Shown piece after piece: positions 7,643 to 8,095 of a DNA stretch of 8,095 nt. Under the pieces are notes generated by a model. That model did no database searches. It worked only from the letters and a program-made list of their open reading frames with translations, and was not told the DNA's origin. Each line of letters opens with the position of its first letter. The stretch's first letter is position 1. The translations under genes were made by a program, and so were the position numbers. Source of the DNA: Deltaproteobacteria bacterium (GTDB lineage Bacteria; Desulfobacterota; Desulfobacteria; C00003060; C00003106); the NCBI GenBank assembly GCA_019314005.1, contig JAFDAE010000147.1, forward strand, positions 1 through 8,095, given 5' to 3'.

Positions 7643-7869
7643 AAGGGCTAAGCGGACTTGCGGGACATCCTATAGTCCTTCTGTCAAGCATAAAGAGAGC
7701 GGTTTTTATAAACATATTAATTCAATGAGAGCTTAACCCGCAAAAAAATGTCAGTTAGAAAATCACAAGATGGTCTATTGTTTACCTTCAAAAAAATAGA
7801 GGAAAAGAGTCTTCAATCAACACAAAAAATAGAACAAAAAAGTGGCATATCTTAATTGAAAATACTAAG

Positions 7870-7884
7870 TGACAAAAAATGTCA
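7870..7884. repeat. Short inverted repeat TGACA-N5-TGTCA
   Basis: TGACA (7870-7874) and TGTCA (7880-7884) are perfect inverted copies separated by AAAAA. A related A-tract followed by TGTCA also occurs at 7742-7753, and another TTGTC follows at 7889-7893. It could be an operator-like site or chance in AT-rich DNA; nothing ties it to a named regulator. Confidence 0.3.
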
Positions 7885-7897
7885 AAAATTGTCGACC

Positions 7898-7918
7898 AAG
7901 GACCATATTGTCCTTTTT
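7898..7918 (+). terminator. Weak intrinsic-terminator-like hairpin
   Basis: AAGGAC (7898-7903) pairs with GTCCTT (7910-7915) around a 6-nt loop, and the downstream arm merges into a T-run ending at 7918. The stem has only four strong pairs (GGAC/GTCC) plus two A-T pairs, and lies 255 nt after the epimerase stop. Termination is plausible but weak. It is the best terminator candidate in the 3' flank; a 5-bp stem at 7654-7658/7674-7678 lacks a T-run. Confidence 0.35.
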
Positions 7919-7920
7919 AA

Positions 7921-8006
7921 GGGAAAAACAACGGGGTCATTATGTTGCCAGTTTAGTTATGTTGGGAAAAACAACGGGGTAATTATGTTGCCAGTTTAGT
8001 TATGTT
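7921..8006. repeat. Two tandem copies of a 43-bp sequence
   Basis: Copy 1 (7921-7963) and copy 2 (7964-8006) differ at a single base (C at 7938, A at 7981), giving 42 of 43 identity. Each copy contains TTATGTTG, and because of the junctions this octamer occurs four times, at 7940, 7957, 7983 and 8000, with alternating spacings of 17 and 26 bp. The repeat is noncoding as far as I can see. The near identity suggests a recent duplication or a maintained array, such as protein-binding sites or the multiple terminal repeats of a mobile element. Confidence 0.9.
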
Positions 8007-8095
8007 GTGAGTTTTTAGATATACTTTCCAGGGTGTTAAATAAATATATTTTCTTTGAATTTAATTCTTATACTTGAGTTGTCATCAGAATACAA

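Larger units (their letters stand above)
7643..8095. other. AT-rich intergenic region without a convincing gene
   Basis: From about 7741 the GC content is about 30% (roughly 106 of 355 bases), far below the genes upstream. It contains a short dyad, a terminator-like hairpin and a 43-bp tandem duplication, listed separately. The longest forward frame I found starting with ATG (7748-7855, 35 codons) has a Lys/Gln/Ser-rich product, no good ribosome-binding site and no recognisable family. The region looks like the end of the operon plus a flank of a different gene or mobile element beyond the window. Confidence 0.6.

Noticed and set aside
7654..7678. GGACT/AGTCC stem just after the epimerase gene as a terminator
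   Set aside because: Only five pairs, a 15-nt loop and no T-run after it.
7748..7855. 35-codon forward ORF in the AT-rich flank
   Set aside because: No good ribosome-binding site, low-complexity Lys/Gln/Ser-rich product and no recognisable family; most likely chance.
7921..8006. CRISPR array
   Set aside because: Only two directly adjacent copies with no spacer between them.
8069..8074. TATACT as a -10 box for a downstream gene
   Set aside because: No acceptable -35 element at 16-18 bp upstream, and such hexamers are expected by chance at this AT content.

Overview
The window looks like part of a surface-polysaccharide (O-antigen, capsule or glycoprotein-glycan) locus of an environmental, probably Gram-negative bacterium. 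Long TPR-glycosyltransferase-methyltransferase fusions, moderate GC and a DUF4143-type ATPase remnant at the left edge would fit a Desulfobacterota, Nitrospirota or similar genome. This placement is inference; no marker gene is present.

Layout, all genes on the + strand. Bases 1-138 are the 3' end of a GC-rich gene (about 59% GC) for the C-terminus of a probable AAA+/DUF4143 ATPase. A short gap with a good Shine-Dalgarno site leads into a 1310-residue protein (204-4136). It carries, in order, a TPR block, a GT4-type glycosyltransferase, a second TPR block paralogous to the first, a polar linker, an alpha/alpha-barrel-like domain and two different SAM-dependent methyltransferases. Next is a probable 735-residue fusion of a polysaccharide pyruvyl transferase, a GT2 glycosyltransferase and a TPR-like tail (4262-6469). 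Then comes a complete non-hydrolysing UDP-GlcNAc 2-epimerase of the WecB family (6491-7642). The last 453 bases hold no convincing gene. From about 7741 they are about 30% GC and contain small dyads, a weak terminator-like hairpin and a 43-bp sequence in two adjacent copies.

Working model (inference): the epimerase supplies UDP-ManNAc, GT4 and GT2 add sugars, the pyruvyl transferase places a ketal-pyruvate (possibly on ManNAc, as CsaB does), and the two methyltransferases decorate or cap the glycan. TPR segments in both large proteins may hold the enzymes together or dock them on a shared partner. None of the products has an obvious signal peptide or membrane segment, so the steps should be cytoplasmic or at the inner face of the membrane. 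No flippase, polymerase or transporter is in the window, so the cluster probably continues outside it.

The most unusual item is the 1310-residue fusion, especially its unassigned alpha/alpha domain sitting directly before the tandem methyltransferases.
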